Counted from the first letter of the stretch, positions 26,547 to 35,634 are shown. The stretch: DNA of 64,000 nucleotides from an uncultured Armatimonadota bacterium (GCA_903899015.1 CAIUHP010000097.1:29773-93772), one strand, 5' to 3'. Notes: generated by a model not told the origin, from the sequence alone. Numbers and translations are program-made.

Positions 26547-28049
26547 ATGAATGCTTCCCAAGAGATTGAAGTCCTGATTCGTGCTAAGTATCCAATTTTG
26601 TACATTGTCTCCTGGGAGGAGAAACGAGTGGAGGAGGCCCTCCTGAAGGTGTGTGGATCCCTTAACCGCACTTTGCACACTTGGTCTGTTACCCAGGGGA
26701 TGAAGCCCGAGGTCAGTCGCCCGGGCAGTGCAGCCAAGACCACAACCTTGCCGAGCGAATTGGAGGCTCTAGCAGTCGTTCATGGGGCTCCTGAATACAC
26801 TGTCTTCCTTCTCAAAGATTTTCACCCTTACATGAAGGATTACCGCGTGATCCGGCTTCTGCGAGACTTGGCGATTAAGCTTCGAGGAAGAGCCGAAACC
26901 TTAATCCTTATGGGGCCAACGCTTAACCTACCCTTAGAACTAGAGAAAGACATTACCGTTATCGATTTTGAACTACCTGTAGCGGCCGAGATCGAGGGGA
27001 TGCTTGATCGAGTCATCGCTGCTGTTCGCGACAACCCAAACGTCGACAGCAAGTTAGATCCGAATCAACGTGAATCGCTCGTTAAGAGCGCTCAGGGGCT
27101 TACACAAGATGAAATCGAGTCGGTGTTTGCACGATCCCTTGTGGAACGCAAGCGATTCGATTTGGATGTCGTACTTGAAGAAAAGAAACAGATCATTCGA
27201 AAGTCTGGTTTGCTGGAATACTACGCGCCAGACAGCCAGATCAAGGATGTAGGTGGACTCGAGCTTCTCAAAGACTGGCTCGACAAGCGAGCTCAAAGCT
27301 TTACTGACAGCGCCCGTGAATTTGGCATTCCCGCACCAAAGGGGATTCTCCTATTGGGTGTACAAGGGTGCGGAAAGTCGTTGGTTGCAAAGGCCATTGC
27401 AGCCCAATGGAATCTTCCACTACTCAAGCTGGACGTGGGAAGAATTTTCGGTTCACTCGTGGGTCAAAGCGAAGAAAACATCCGGAGAGCAATCGACGTG
27501 GCGGAATCGGTGGCACCATGCATTTTATGGGCTGACGAGCTTGAAAAGGGCTTTGCGGGAGTGAGCGGAGGAGGAGTCAGCGACAGCGGTACCACCGCCC
27601 GCGTTTTCTCGACCTTCTTGACCTGGATGCAAGAGAAGACAGCCCCAGTCTTCTTGATGGCAACCGCAAACGACGTTAGCTCGTTGCCGCCAGAAATGCT
27701 ACGTAAAGGGAGATTTGATGAGATCTTCTTTGTAGACTTACCCGACTCGCCGGAACGAGAGCAAATTTTTGGTATTCACCTCAAAAAGCGCAAACGAGAT
27801 GTTTCCAAATTCAATCTGACAGCGCTGGCAAAAGCAACCGATGGGTTTAGTGGTGCCGAAATTGAACAAGTCATCGTGAGCTCACTCTACGTTGCTTTTG
27901 AAGCCAAGCGAGAGTTGATGCAGAAAGACTTGATCGCGGAAGCAAAAGCAGTTGTCCCTCTTAGCGTCATGATGAGAGAGGAGATCGATGAGCTAAGGAC
28001 GTGGGCTGAAATGAGAACTCGACCGGCATCTAAGAGAGATCCAGCTTAG
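26547..28049 (+). CDS. Ycf46-like AAA+ ATPase
   Basis: A 500-residue protein. Residues 1-200 form an N-terminal alpha/beta domain that begins IEVLIRAKYPILYIVSWEE, typical of the Ycf46 family. A single AAA+ module follows (230-480) with Walker A GVQGCGKS at 271-278, Walker B ILWADE at 326-331, the sensor-1 region MATANDV and arginine-finger segment RKGRFDE. Ycf46 proteins are encoded in algal plastids, cyanobacteria and scattered bacteria; a cyanobacterial member has been linked to inorganic carbon use, but the bacterial role is unknown. Its stop overlaps by four bases the stop of a small membrane protein gene on the other strand. Confidence 0.9.
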   Translation: MNASQEIEVLIRAKYPILYIVSWEEKRVEEALLKVCGSLNRTLHTWSVTQGMKPEVSRPGSAAKTTTLPSELEALAVVHGAPEYTVFLLKDFHPYMKDYRVIRLLRDLAIKLRGRAETLILMGPTLNLPLELEKDITVIDFELPVAAEIEGMLDRVIAAVRDNPNVDSKLDPNQRESLVKSAQGLTQDEIESVFARSLVERKRFDLDVVLEEKKQIIRKSGLLEYYAPDSQIKDVGGLELLKDWLDKRAQSFTDSAREFGIPAPKGILLLGVQGCGKSLVAKAIAAQWNLPLLKLDVGRIFGSLVGQSEENIRRAIDVAESVAPCILWADELEKGFAGVSGGGVSDSGTTARVFSTFLTWMQEKTAPVFLMATANDVSSLPPEMLRKGRFDEIFFVDLPDSPEREQIFGIHLKKRKRDVSKFNLTALAKATDGFSGAEIEQVIVSSLYVAFEAKRELMQKDLIAEAKAVVPLSVMMREEIDELRTWAEMRTRPASKRDPA

Positions 28050-28225
28050 ATTGCCGATCGAATCATCAGTCGGGTAACGACAAAAACACCGATGGTAGTG
28101 ATAGCGATGGCAAGCGGTACGATTCCTGCCATAAGCGAAAGAAAGGATCCAATGATGGTGCCTGCGTAAACCAGAGCCAAAGTGTCTCTTCTCTCGTTTC
28201 TCTCTTTGTATTCTCGTGCGGACAT
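28046..28225 (-). CDS. Small two-helix membrane protein
   Basis: A 59-residue protein starting at ATG 28225 (MSAREYKERNERRDT). A strongly charged N-terminal helix is followed by two hydrophobic segments (LALVYAGTIIGSFLSLMAGI and PLAIAITTIGVFVVT). An in-frame GTG at 28267 would add 14 residues with no better ribosome site. No family recognised. It is convergent with and overlaps the AAA ATPase gene by four bases, and lies downstream of asnB across a hairpin-rich spacer. Confidence 0.6.
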   Translation of the reverse strand: MSAREYKERNERRDTLALVYAGTIIGSFLSLMAGIVPLAIAITTIGVFVVTRLMIRSAI

Positions 28226-28267
28226 GTATCTATGATTGGTTGTCCCAGCACATGCCTCAAGTCGCAC

Positions 28268-28410
28268 CTTAGGGTTACAGGGGATCCGTTACGCTAAATC
28301 GCGAAGGTCCCTAAGCGTCGTTTCAGGTTCAAATGAACCTAATCCTACGAGTCGTGCAACACCAAGACCCGGCTTGGTGCAAACGTTCAGAGACAGCGCA
28401 GGAACGTTTG
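28268..28410. repeat. Run of four consecutive inverted repeats between asnB and the small membrane protein gene
   Basis: Four perfect hairpins lie side by side: CTTAGGG/CCCTAAG (28268-28274 with 28309-28315), AGGTTCA/TGAACCT (28325-28331 with 28334-28340), CACCAAG/CTTGGTG (28360-28366 with 28373-28379) and CAAACGTTC/GAACGTTTG (28380-28388 with 28402-28410). The last lies ten bases after the asnB stop in the direction of transcription. None is followed by a T-run. They may form a structured 3' end of the asnB message, or be a small structured RNA or processing signal. Confidence 0.5.
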
Positions 28411-28419
28411 AACCGAGAC

Positions 28420-30378
28420 CTAGAATGTAACTTCGTTTACTTCTGACCAATAGAGGGCATTCAGCCACCGCCAAACGGTGGATCGGTAAGAACCGCCCCC
28501 TTGAAGAATGCGATTGAGTTCCGCTTTCGCGAACTCAGGCACGAGAAACGGTGCCGTGCTCTTGTTGGCACCGGACAGAACTTGATCAATCCATGGTTTG
28601 AGCTCCGTGAACCACTGTTTTTCAGGAGTCAAGAATCCAATCTTGTCACGTCGGTCGAGAATTTCGTCAGGAACGATGCCGCGCATCGCTGCTTTGAAGA
28701 CGCACTTGGTGTTTCCGTCTCGGTCGATCAAATATGAATCGGGGAGAGACGCGATGAAGCTAGCAAACGACGGCGTTAGGAATGGAACACGACTTTCGAT
28801 GGAGTTGGCCATCGAGCTTCGATCTTCATATCGCAAAAGAGAAATGATTCCGCGAACCTCGAGACTGTCTCGCAGCGAATCCCTAAAAGCGTTCCTTCCT
28901 CCTGGCTTAAGCTGGGGTTCAACCTGGATGTTGCTCCTAGCAAACCAATCCGCATCCATCCAATCTTTGGGGCCCTTATTTTTCCGAAGGAGCGCTTGTC
29001 GCACCGGAGCTGGCAGCATCAGATAGGCGGATTCTTTAGGAACGGATTTACGGAAGGGTGCTCGGTCATGAGTTCCATAAGTCAAGAGTCGGTAGGCTTC
29101 GCCCAATTTGCCTGATGCCAACGACGATGCGACGCGGAAGCTCAGATAATGAAGGTAACCGCCGAGCATTTCATCACTACCCTGCCCATCGAGCATGACC
29201 TTAATTCCCGCTTCTTTCGCCAGTCGGAAAACGAGATACTGAACGTACATGTTCGTGGAGCTAAATGGCTCACCTTGAATATTGACAAACGGGCTAATAT
29301 CGTCAATCAGGTTAGACGCACCGGGTCGAATTTTATGGTGCACACTTCCGGACGCTTCGGAAACCAAATCCGCCCACTTTTCTTCACTGACTGCTTCGTT
29401 GTCCGCAACGTATGTGAAGGTGTGAATGTCCAAGGACTTTCCACCGACATGCCGCATCGCCATGACGATCGCACTTGAGTCAACGCCACCGCTAAGGCAA
29501 GCGCCAACTGGCACGTCACTGCGAAGGTGAAGTCGAATGTTTTCAAGAAAACGTTCACGTAACTCGTCAGCGGCGGCCTTAAACGAAAGAGTAGACCGCG
29601 CTTCACGGTCCACCGACCAGTATCTGCGGGCAGGCGAAACTTTACGGGTTTTCAGATCGACTGTCATGCAATGCGCAGGGGGCAGAACATGGATGTGTTC
29701 GAAGAACGATTCTTCACCTGCGTCCGAATACCCCATTGCAAGGTAGTCGTACATTCGTTGGTTATTCGCCTTCCGCGATACTTCTGGAATCTGTAGGAGC
29801 GCTTTTATTTCCGAGGCAAAAGCAAATTGTTCGTCGGACTTGTAATAGAAAAATGGTTTGATGCCGAAAAAGTCACGAGCGATGAAGAGGTTATTTTCTT
29901 CGGTGTCGAGGATCGCGAAGGCGAACATCCCAATAAACTTATTGAGCATGTCTTCGCCCCAACATGCATAGGCCGCAATCGCGACTTCGGTATCACTGGC
30001 GGTGTGGAACTCATAACCCTTAGCAATAAGTTCCTGACGGAGCTCAATGTAGTTGTAGATTTCCCCGTTAAAGGTAATCCAGTAACGGCCACCATAGTTC
30101 ATCGGTTGGTGCCCGTTTAGGGATAGATCAATGATTGAGAGCCTTCTCTGCCCCAGAAGGACGTCAAAGTCACCAGGAGTGATCGTGGTCAAGAGCGGCA
30201 AGTTTAAATCGGCTTCACTATCAGGTCCCGAGAGCGGAACTGCTCGTTTAGACTTGGAATCAAAGGCAAGGATTCCCTCGCCGTCAGGCCCCCGATGCCG
30301 AATTGCCTGTAGGACATTTTCGAATGTCTTTGGGTTGAGTCGCTCACGCGTTGTTATCAGACCAGCTATTCCACACAT
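28420..30378 (-). CDS. asnB: Asparagine synthase (glutamine-hydrolysing)
   Basis: A 652-residue AsnB-type enzyme that converts aspartate, ATP and glutamine to asparagine. The N-terminal glutaminase domain begins at the catalytic cysteine C2 (MCGIAGLI), with GPDGEG and FNGEIYNY for glutamine binding. The synthetase domain has the PP-loop SGGVDSS at 296-302. The C-terminal end (SEVNEVTF) lies at 28420. It is longer than E. coli AsnB (554) and close to the type found in exopolysaccharide and envelope gene clusters, where AsnB-like proteins sometimes amidate sugars. The ugd gene lies divergently upstream, so a role in polysaccharide modification is possible but not shown. Confidence 0.9.
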   Translation of the reverse strand: MCGIAGLITTRERLNPKTFENVLQAIRHRGPDGEGILAFDSKSKRAVPLSGPDSEADLNLPLLTTITPGDFDVLLGQRRLSIIDLSLNGHQPMNYGGRYWITFNGEIYNYIELRQELIAKGYEFHTASDTEVAIAAYACWGEDMLNKFIGMFAFAILDTEENNLFIARDFFGIKPFFYYKSDEQFAFASEIKALLQIPEVSRKANNQRMYDYLAMGYSDAGEESFFEHIHVLPPAHCMTVDLKTRKVSPARRYWSVDREARSTLSFKAAADELRERFLENIRLHLRSDVPVGACLSGGVDSSAIVMAMRHVGGKSLDIHTFTYVADNEAVSEEKWADLVSEASGSVHHKIRPGASNLIDDISPFVNIQGEPFSSTNMYVQYLVFRLAKEAGIKVMLDGQGSDEMLGGYLHYLSFRVASSLASGKLGEAYRLLTYGTHDRAPFRKSVPKESAYLMLPAPVRQALLRKNKGPKDWMDADWFARSNIQVEPQLKPGGRNAFRDSLRDSLEVRGIISLLRYEDRSSMANSIESRVPFLTPSFASFIASLPDSYLIDRDGNTKCVFKAAMRGIVPDEILDRRDKIGFLTPEKQWFTELKPWIDQVLSGANKSTAPFLVPEFAKAELNRILQGGGSYRSTVWRWLNALYWSEVNEVTF

Positions 30379-30400
30379 TTTGGCTTAGGTAACGCTAGGC

Positions 30401-30428
30401 ATTATACCGACGTGACCTTCAATGTCGG
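30401..30428 (-). promoter_or_regulatory. Predicted sigma-70-type promoter of asnB
   Basis: On the minus strand TATAAT (30406 to 30401) lies 16 bases after CCGACA (30428 to 30423), which matches four of six bases of the -35 consensus. The asnB ATG (30378) is about 20 bases downstream. The -35 hexamer belongs to an inverted repeat, CCGAC...GTCGG, that spans the spacer and could be a regulator site. Confidence 0.45.
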
Positions 30429-30667
30429 GCCTATAGACTTACTCAGTACTAGCAAAATTACGTTAGAGAAGATTGTTACCCACTTCACAACTTTTCACAC
30501 TATGGAAAGGCACGGCGATTTCCGTGGAACCAGGTTTCAAGTTCAATTCAAACCTAGAAGTTCGATTGGGGCGAATGGCCAGAATCGAGGCACGCATCTA
30601 GCACAACAGGTAGGATTATCCGGGTCTGGGTGGCATCGATCTCCCGCCATTACCTTTCAAATCATTC

Positions 30668-31960
30668 ATGAAAATTGCAGTTATTGGTACAGGTTACGTC
30701 GGTTTAGTCACTGGCGTTGTTTTAGCAGACCTCGGAAACGATGTCATCTGTGTGGACAACGATCCCGTAAAACTAGACAAGCTCCGCCGCGGAATTCCTA
30801 CGATCTTCGAGCCTGGTCTCGAAGAACTGATGAAGCGTGGGCTCCAAGGTGGATTCCTCCGTTTCGAAGATTCGATTGTTAACGCGGTCCGAGAGAGCGA
30901 TGTCATTTTTATCGCGGTGGGTACCCCTCCTAACGCGGACGGGACCAGTGATCTCCGGGCAGTCAAAATCGTTGCGTCAGAAATCGCGAAAGGGATTGAT
31001 TCCTATAAAGTTGTCGTGAATAAATCCACCGTACCGGTAGGAAGCGGTGACCTAGTGCGCGACATCATCATTTCGCACGGGGTTTCGGAAGACTTAGTCG
31101 ACGTTGTCAGTAATCCTGAATTCCTTCGTGAAGGATCTGCAATTTACGATACACAACACCCCGACCGGATCGTAATCGGCACCAAGCGACGAGAAGCAGC
31201 CATTAAGTTGGTCGAAATCTATGCACCATTGGAGCGACCGATGCTCATCACCGACATTGCGAGCGCAGAACTCATCAAGTATGGTGCCAACTCTTTTCTG
31301 GCGATGAAAATCTCGTTCATCAATGCGATCAGCCGCATTTGTGAAGCAGCCGGAGCCGACGTTGCGGATGTCGCAAAGGGGATGGGCGCAGACACTAGAA
31401 TTGGCTCTCAATTCCTTCAAGCCGGTTTGGGATATGGAGGTTCGTGCTTCCCCAAAGATGTCATGGCTCTCATTCGAATATCGGAAGGATTGGGCTATGA
31501 CTTTCAGCTACTAAACGATGTTGTAGCCATTAACGATGACCAAACGCTTCATTTCTTGAGGCGCCTCGAGGCGAAGCTTGATGGCTTCGATGGCAAGCTT
31601 ATTGCCCTGCTCGGATTGGCATTCAAACCAAACACGGATGACATTCGTGATGCTAAGAGCCTTCAGATTATCGAATACATTGTCAGTAAGGGCGGATCGG
31701 TTCGTGGTTTCGATCCCGTAGCAGGCGAGTTGGTAAAGGAAGTCCATCCCGAACTTGAATTGGCACCAAGTGCCTACAGTGTAGGAGATGGTGCGGACGC
31801 ACTTATTCTCGTTACCGAGTGGAACGAGTTCAGACAGCTAGATCTGGAGCGACTCGGCGAAAAGATGAAACGGAAGCTGATGTTTGATGGTCGACGCGCC
31901 TATTCCAAGGCTGCCGCACAGCGAGCGGGCTTTGAGTATTACACCGTCGGTTCCAACTAA
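30668..31960 (+). CDS. ugd: UDP-glucose 6-dehydrogenase
   Basis: A 430-residue NAD-dependent enzyme making UDP-glucuronate for polysaccharide synthesis. It has the dinucleotide loop GTGYVGLVTG at 7-16, SNPEFLREG near 148, the lysine-containing segment ELIKYGANSFLA, and the catalytic cysteine C260 in GYGGSCFPKD. Length and order match bacterial Ugd/TuaD. The ATG at 30668 directly precedes the Rossmann strand; there is no obvious ribosome site. Its 3' end meets a strong hairpin shared with the convergent glycosyltransferase. Confidence 0.95.
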   Translation: MKIAVIGTGYVGLVTGVVLADLGNDVICVDNDPVKLDKLRRGIPTIFEPGLEELMKRGLQGGFLRFEDSIVNAVRESDVIFIAVGTPPNADGTSDLRAVKIVASEIAKGIDSYKVVVNKSTVPVGSGDLVRDIIISHGVSEDLVDVVSNPEFLREGSAIYDTQHPDRIVIGTKRREAAIKLVEIYAPLERPMLITDIASAELIKYGANSFLAMKISFINAISRICEAAGADVADVAKGMGADTRIGSQFLQAGLGYGGSCFPKDVMALIRISEGLGYDFQLLNDVVAINDDQTLHFLRRLEAKLDGFDGKLIALLGLAFKPNTDDIRDAKSLQIIEYIVSKGGSVRGFDPVAGELVKEVHPELELAPSAYSVGDGADALILVTEWNEFRQLDLERLGEKMKRKLMFDGRRAYSKAAAQRAGFEYYTVGSN

Positions 31961-31965
31961 AATAG

Positions 31966-31996
31966 TTCGATCTTCGCACTAGGTGCGAAGATCGAA
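31966..31996. terminator. Bidirectional hairpin between ugd and the convergent glycosyltransferase
   Basis: TTCGATCTTCGCAC (31966-31979) and GTGCGAAGATCGAA (31983-31996) form a perfect 14-base stem with a three-base loop. It is six bases from the ugd stop and 22 from the stop of the opposite gene. Neither side has a strong T-run; the minus strand has CTATTTTAG. Confidence 0.6.
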
Positions 31997-32018
31997 ATTC
32001 AAAAACCCGCATCCAAAA

Positions 32019-33149
32019 TTACTTGTTCTGGTCGATCCAAGCTTGGACTTTGGCAACGAGTTCACGGGAATCGAGATAGCGCAATTCCTCAGGAACCTGC
32101 TTCATGACGCCGAGCCATTTGGTGATCATCACGCCGTCTATGAGCTTATCAAACAGGGCGTTCCAGTCTTCATTTTCACCGTCGACCATCATGCCGACTC
32201 CCATCTTCACCACTCGCTCTCCATTTTCCGTGCCCTTGCACGCGATCATGGGTGTTTCATAGATAAGGCTCTGAAAAAGGCGATTGGTTAGCTGAGTCGT
32301 GACATTCAGGTTAGTTGTATCGTTGAGAATGATCTGTAAATCGATCTGCTGATGGATGGCGAGGACCGACTCGGGGTCCTCGCGATAAGTGCCGTACATC
32401 TTAATGTTCGGATATTTGGCAGCATATTCGTTGGCCATGTCTGCACCAGGCCCACCACCCCAAATTCCCAATGTCACGCGCTTTCCACCATCGGCGGCAA
32501 CCGCATCGAGGAAGCGCTCGTAGATTCGCTCTCCCCTCAATAGACCGGACCAACCCAGCCGTAAAGGAACTCCCACTTTTTCTTTGGTCGTTCCACCAGT
32601 GGGCCGAAATTCATCTCCAAGCCGGTTTTCGATCACGATGAGGCGCTTTGGAGATGTTGGATCGAGCTTCGGATAGTGAATGTCGAACATCTTTTGGCTC
32701 GTCATCACCATGTAGTTGGTGCGCTTCAAGTTCCATTGCTCAATCTTCTCGACAAGCGTGCGCTTCCATTTACTTGAAATGGATGTGTTGACTAGGTCAC
32801 CCATTTCCCAAATGACCAAGTCTCCTTTACGCCGGGACAGGTTAGCGATGATGCAACAGTCGATGCTGAAAGCATAGAGAACCTGCGGGCCATTAAAGCT
32901 TCGGATCTCGGCTTTTGCTTTCTTTAATGCTTTGGGAAAAGCCAGGAGACGCTGCAAGTAGTTCCCATCTTTGGCTTCAGGAAGGAGGACCTGGCGAACG
33001 GAATCAGGCCATTTATTCTCCCGATAGTGTCCTCGATCCCAACAGATTGAAACTGCGTCCTGAAACAAAGGGATCAAAGCTTTTGCGCGTCGCTGGTGCC
33101 GTGGCTGACTTGTAGTCGGACAAATAAACGTAATTCTGTTTGAAGCCAT
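32019..33149 (-). CDS. Glycosyltransferase, GT4-like fold
   Basis: A 376-residue protein from ATG 33149 (MASNRITFICP); an in-frame GTG at 33179 would add ten residues. It has the two-domain GT-B plan: an N-terminal Rossmann half with WEMGDLVNTS and VMTSQKMFDIH, then LRLGWSGLLRGERIYERFLDAV and GIWGGGPGADM in the sugar-nucleotide domain, and a C-terminal NVTTQLTNRLFQSLIYETPMIA stretch that corresponds to the donor-binding helix. Proteins of this kind add sugars to envelope polymers. It lies next to ugd (convergent) and downstream of mqnA, so it probably belongs to an envelope-glycan group. Donor and acceptor unknown. Confidence 0.8.
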   Translation of the reverse strand: MASNRITFICPTTSQPRHQRRAKALIPLFQDAVSICWDRGHYRENKWPDSVRQVLLPEAKDGNYLQRLLAFPKALKKAKAEIRSFNGPQVLYAFSIDCCIIANLSRRKGDLVIWEMGDLVNTSISSKWKRTLVEKIEQWNLKRTNYMVMTSQKMFDIHYPKLDPTSPKRLIVIENRLGDEFRPTGGTTKEKVGVPLRLGWSGLLRGERIYERFLDAVAADGGKRVTLGIWGGGPGADMANEYAAKYPNIKMYGTYREDPESVLAIHQQIDLQIILNDTTNLNVTTQLTNRLFQSLIYETPMIACKGTENGERVVKMGVGMMVDGENEDWNALFDKLIDGVMITKWLGVMKQVPEELRYLDSRELVAKVQAWIDQNK

Positions 33150-33222
33150 GTAGGAGTTACCAATTCGAGCGTCGGACACGCTGATTATGTCTTAGTAGCT
33201 CTTTGCCCCGCAATAAGACCTA

Positions 33223-33252
33223 GGATCGAGGCATCAAGGATCAAGGCATCAG
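33223..33252. repeat. Two tandem near-identical 15-base units
   Basis: GGATCGAGGCATCAA (33223-33237) is followed directly by GGATCAAGGCATCAG (33238-33252), differing at two positions. They sit just before the 3' end of mqnA. Function unknown; may be a simple slippage duplication. Confidence 0.45.
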
Positions 33253-33256
33253 GGGT

Positions 33257-34042
33257 CTAGCCCACGACTTCTGGAAACCAAGCTTCTTTCAGGATTCCGT
33301 GGACGGTTAGCAATCGCCCAAACTCTTTCAGCCCTTCCAGTTCGCGTTGCCCCATGGGGTAGTACATGATGTCCCTCAGGTATCGATTGCAGAGTTCGAA
33401 AGGAATGCCTGTATGTCCAGGAGCATCGGCAGCAATCGCATCCATTCTCTCTTGACCCGCTTCTTCCGCCTTTGAAAGCCAATGTGCGAGTTCGGGAGTA
33501 AGTTTGTCGTCTCCAAGCCACATCGCCCAGACAAATGGAAGATTCGTGAGCTTGAACCATTCCAGACCCAAGTCAAGAATATAGAGCCCTTCACCCTGTT
33601 CACGCATCCCGTTATCGCCAATCAGAATGCAGGCGTCATGTTGAGCCAGCATCAATTCAAGATTTGGGGGCATGGGCTCTGCGCTAGGGTCAACGTTGTA
33701 ATTCTCTCTTAGGATGATCTTGGCTAGCGCGTTGCTCGTCATCGAGCTTTGATCTTGAGCAAGAGTTTTTATTTCTTGGGGAGGGACTTTGCTGAAGACC
33801 CGAACACTCAGAACTTCTTGTTGAGTTCCGATGCAGACTCCTCGAGCGACTTTTCGCCCCGGACTCCGAAGAGCTTCAATCGACGAAACCATAATTGCCT
33901 GCACGATGCCAGACTCCAGCATCTTCGGCAGTAAAGATGGGACTTCATAAAGGACCTTAACCGGACTCGATTCACCCAGATCCTCAAATAGTCGAACTAA
34001 GGGTTTCGCATTGAGATAGGGAACGCTTCCAACCTTATACAT
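33257..34042 (-). CDS. mqnA: Chorismate dehydratase of the futalosine menaquinone pathway
   Basis: A 261-residue periplasmic-binding-protein-like enzyme that dehydrates chorismate to 3-enolpyruvylbenzoate, the committed step of the futalosine route. It opens with VGSVPYLNAKPL, the MqnA signature, then VQAIMVSSIEALRS and ACILIGDNGM, and shows the length expected for MqnA/MqnD-type folds. The start ATG overlaps the preceding methyltransferase stop by one base (TGATG), so the two are translationally coupled. No other mqn gene is in the window. Presence implies the cell uses menaquinone made through futalosine. Confidence 0.9.
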   Translation of the reverse strand: MYKVGSVPYLNAKPLVRLFEDLGESSPVKVLYEVPSLLPKMLESGIVQAIMVSSIEALRSPGRKVARGVCIGTQQEVLSVRVFSKVPPQEIKTLAQDQSSMTSNALAKIILRENYNVDPSAEPMPPNLELMLAQHDACILIGDNGMREQGEGLYILDLGLEWFKLTNLPFVWAMWLGDDKLTPELAHWLSKAEEAGQERMDAIAADAPGHTGIPFELCNRYLRDIMYYPMGQRELEGLKEFGRLLTVHGILKEAWFPEVVG

Positions 34043-34791
34043 CAGCTTATATCTACGGATTTCGTTGGTCCACGTTGTGCGACCGCGATGACACTACTGC
34101 CCCAGGGGAGATCGAATGACGAAAGCATCCTTGCTTCGACATCTTGAAGTCCAATGAGAATACTATTGAGCCATTTCGGAAGGGTCACAAGTGAAGCTTT
34201 TGCCGGACCTCGTTTTCGCTTCTCAAACAATCTCCAAACTACGACGATGGGGAAAAGGAAGAAAACGGAATAGCTCGCTCGCTTAACTTGGAATCCGGCC
34301 GATTCTAACTTGCGCCTGACTTCGCTAGTTCGATACCGTCGAAAATGCATAAGGGCCACATCATGCGGGCCCCACAGGCTTTTGAACGCTGGAACACTTA
34401 ATACGAGGATGCCGCCAGGTCGCAAGACACGAAAGGCCTCCGAAAACGCCGTGACATCGTCTTCAATATGTTCGAAGATGTCGAGTCCGATAATGGCATC
34501 CATCGACTCCCCAGCGATCGGAAGTTGAGCCCCATCTCCAATAACCAGCTGATTCAAAGATCGCTTGCGGCAGAAACCTAATGCAAGGTGGCTCATATCT
34601 AAGCCGGTTGGCTTCGCCCAACTCGCAAGCTCTCGTAGAACCACACCTGTTCCACAACCAAGATCGAGCACATCGGGATGGCTGTTAGGCGAATGCTTTT
34701 TCAGCAGATTCAGAGCCAATTGCCGCCGCCCGACAAACCACCAATAGTGATCTTCGAGTTCGTACATCTTGGTGTATTCTTCAGGATTCAT
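34042..34791 (-). CDS. Class I SAM-dependent methyltransferase
   Basis: A 249-residue Rossmann-fold methyltransferase. Motif I is VLDLGCGTGVVL (about 41-52), with GLDMSHLALG as motif II and a short acidic patch DIFEHIEDD typical of the Methyltransf_11/UbiE-like group. The substrate pocket sequence is not diagnostic. A hydrophobic stretch near 175-195 (VFFLFPIVVVWRLF) suggests membrane association, fitting a lipid or quinone substrate. It is coupled to mqnA by a one-base overlap and follows a GT2 gene, so it may act in quinone or envelope lipid metabolism. Inference only. Confidence 0.8.
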   Translation of the reverse strand: MNPEEYTKMYELEDHYWWFVGRRQLALNLLKKHSPNSHPDVLDLGCGTGVVLRELASWAKPTGLDMSHLALGFCRKRSLNQLVIGDGAQLPIAGESMDAIIGLDIFEHIEDDVTAFSEAFRVLRPGGILVLSVPAFKSLWGPHDVALMHFRRYRTSEVRRKLESAGFQVKRASYSVFFLFPIVVVWRLFEKRKRGPAKASLVTLPKWLNSILIGLQDVEARMLSSFDLPWGSSVIAVAQRGPTKSVDIS

Positions 34792-34856
34792 GGTCTCGTA
34801 AGCCAGGGAACTTTGCGATCTAAAAGGGATTTATTCTATCAGTTGCAATCAGAAAA

Positions 34857-35591
34857 TCACTCGGCTCCGATTTTGAGCCGCCCTTTTTTGCCTGCCATTC
34901 TAATCTTGACCAAATCTCGAAGTGCGCGAGGACCATCTCTCATCAACACCACTTTGCTCCCTTCTTGATCGAGCCACCGAATTGGAACTTCGTCGATGCG
35001 ATAGCCGAGATCTCGAGCGACCATGAGACATTCGAAGTCAAATCCGAACTCATTAAGCTTGCACCGCTTGAAGATGTCATGCGCCACTTCCCGCGTGAAC
35101 ATCTTAAACCCGCACTGTGTGTCTTTTATTCCGCTTACCGCGAGTAGTTGAATGAGTTTGTTTGCCATGCGCCCAAACATCTCACGATAGAGGGGTTGGT
35201 GTTTATCAAGCTGGCTCTCGCGCAAAGGACGGCTTCCGATAGCAACCTTGGCACCATCTTTCATGTGCGGCAGTAACTTCTCAGTCTCTTCCTGAGGCGT
35301 CGCTAGGTCTGCATCGCAAAAGAGGATCAAGTCGCCTTGCGCTGCAAGGATGCCCGTTCGAACAGCGTAACCTTTGCCTCGGTTTGGAGAATAGTCAATC
35401 AACCGAAACTTAGGGTGTTCTTTGACGAAGTCCGAGACGATCTGATTGGTCTGGTCCTTACTGCCATCACTAACGACGATAACGTCATAAGTGTACGATT
35501 GGGCTTCGTAATACTCGTGCAAGCGGGCAAGCGTGCGCGGTAATCGTTGTTCTTCGTTGTACGCGGGAACGACCACGCTAAGATGCGGCAT
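34857..35591 (-). CDS. Family 2 glycosyltransferase (dolichyl/polyprenyl-phosphate glycosyltransferase-like)
   Basis: A 244-residue GT-A enzyme, starting at ATG 35591; a TTG two codons earlier is less likely. It has LSVVVPAYNEEQRLPRTL at the N terminus, VSDGSKDQTNQI, NRGKGYAVRTGIL, and the metal-binding LILFCDADLATP (DxD). The sequence resembles enzymes that load glucose or mannose onto polyprenyl phosphate (DPG synthase-like). There is no C-terminal membrane anchor. It is followed by the methyltransferase on the same strand and may form part of the same operon. Confidence 0.88.
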   Translation of the reverse strand: MPHLSVVVPAYNEEQRLPRTLARLHEYYEAQSYTYDVIVVSDGSKDQTNQIVSDFVKEHPKFRLIDYSPNRGKGYAVRTGILAAQGDLILFCDADLATPQEETEKLLPHMKDGAKVAIGSRPLRESQLDKHQPLYREMFGRMANKLIQLLAVSGIKDTQCGFKMFTREVAHDIFKRCKLNEFGFDFECLMVARDLGYRIDEVPIRWLDQEGSKVVLMRDGPRALRDLVKIRMAGKKGRLKIGAE

Positions 35592-35634
35592 CGACAAAGC
35601 AAACGAAGTCTACCGCCGAGTCGTTCCTAAAACC

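Noticed and set aside
28226..28419. tRNA gene in the hairpin-rich spacer
   Set aside because: A GGTTCAAAT stretch resembles a T-arm, but the acceptor and anticodon arms are missing.
30412..30882. 156-residue plus-strand frame across the ugd start
   Set aside because: Runs over the start of ugd in a different frame; composition is random-looking with no recognisable motif.
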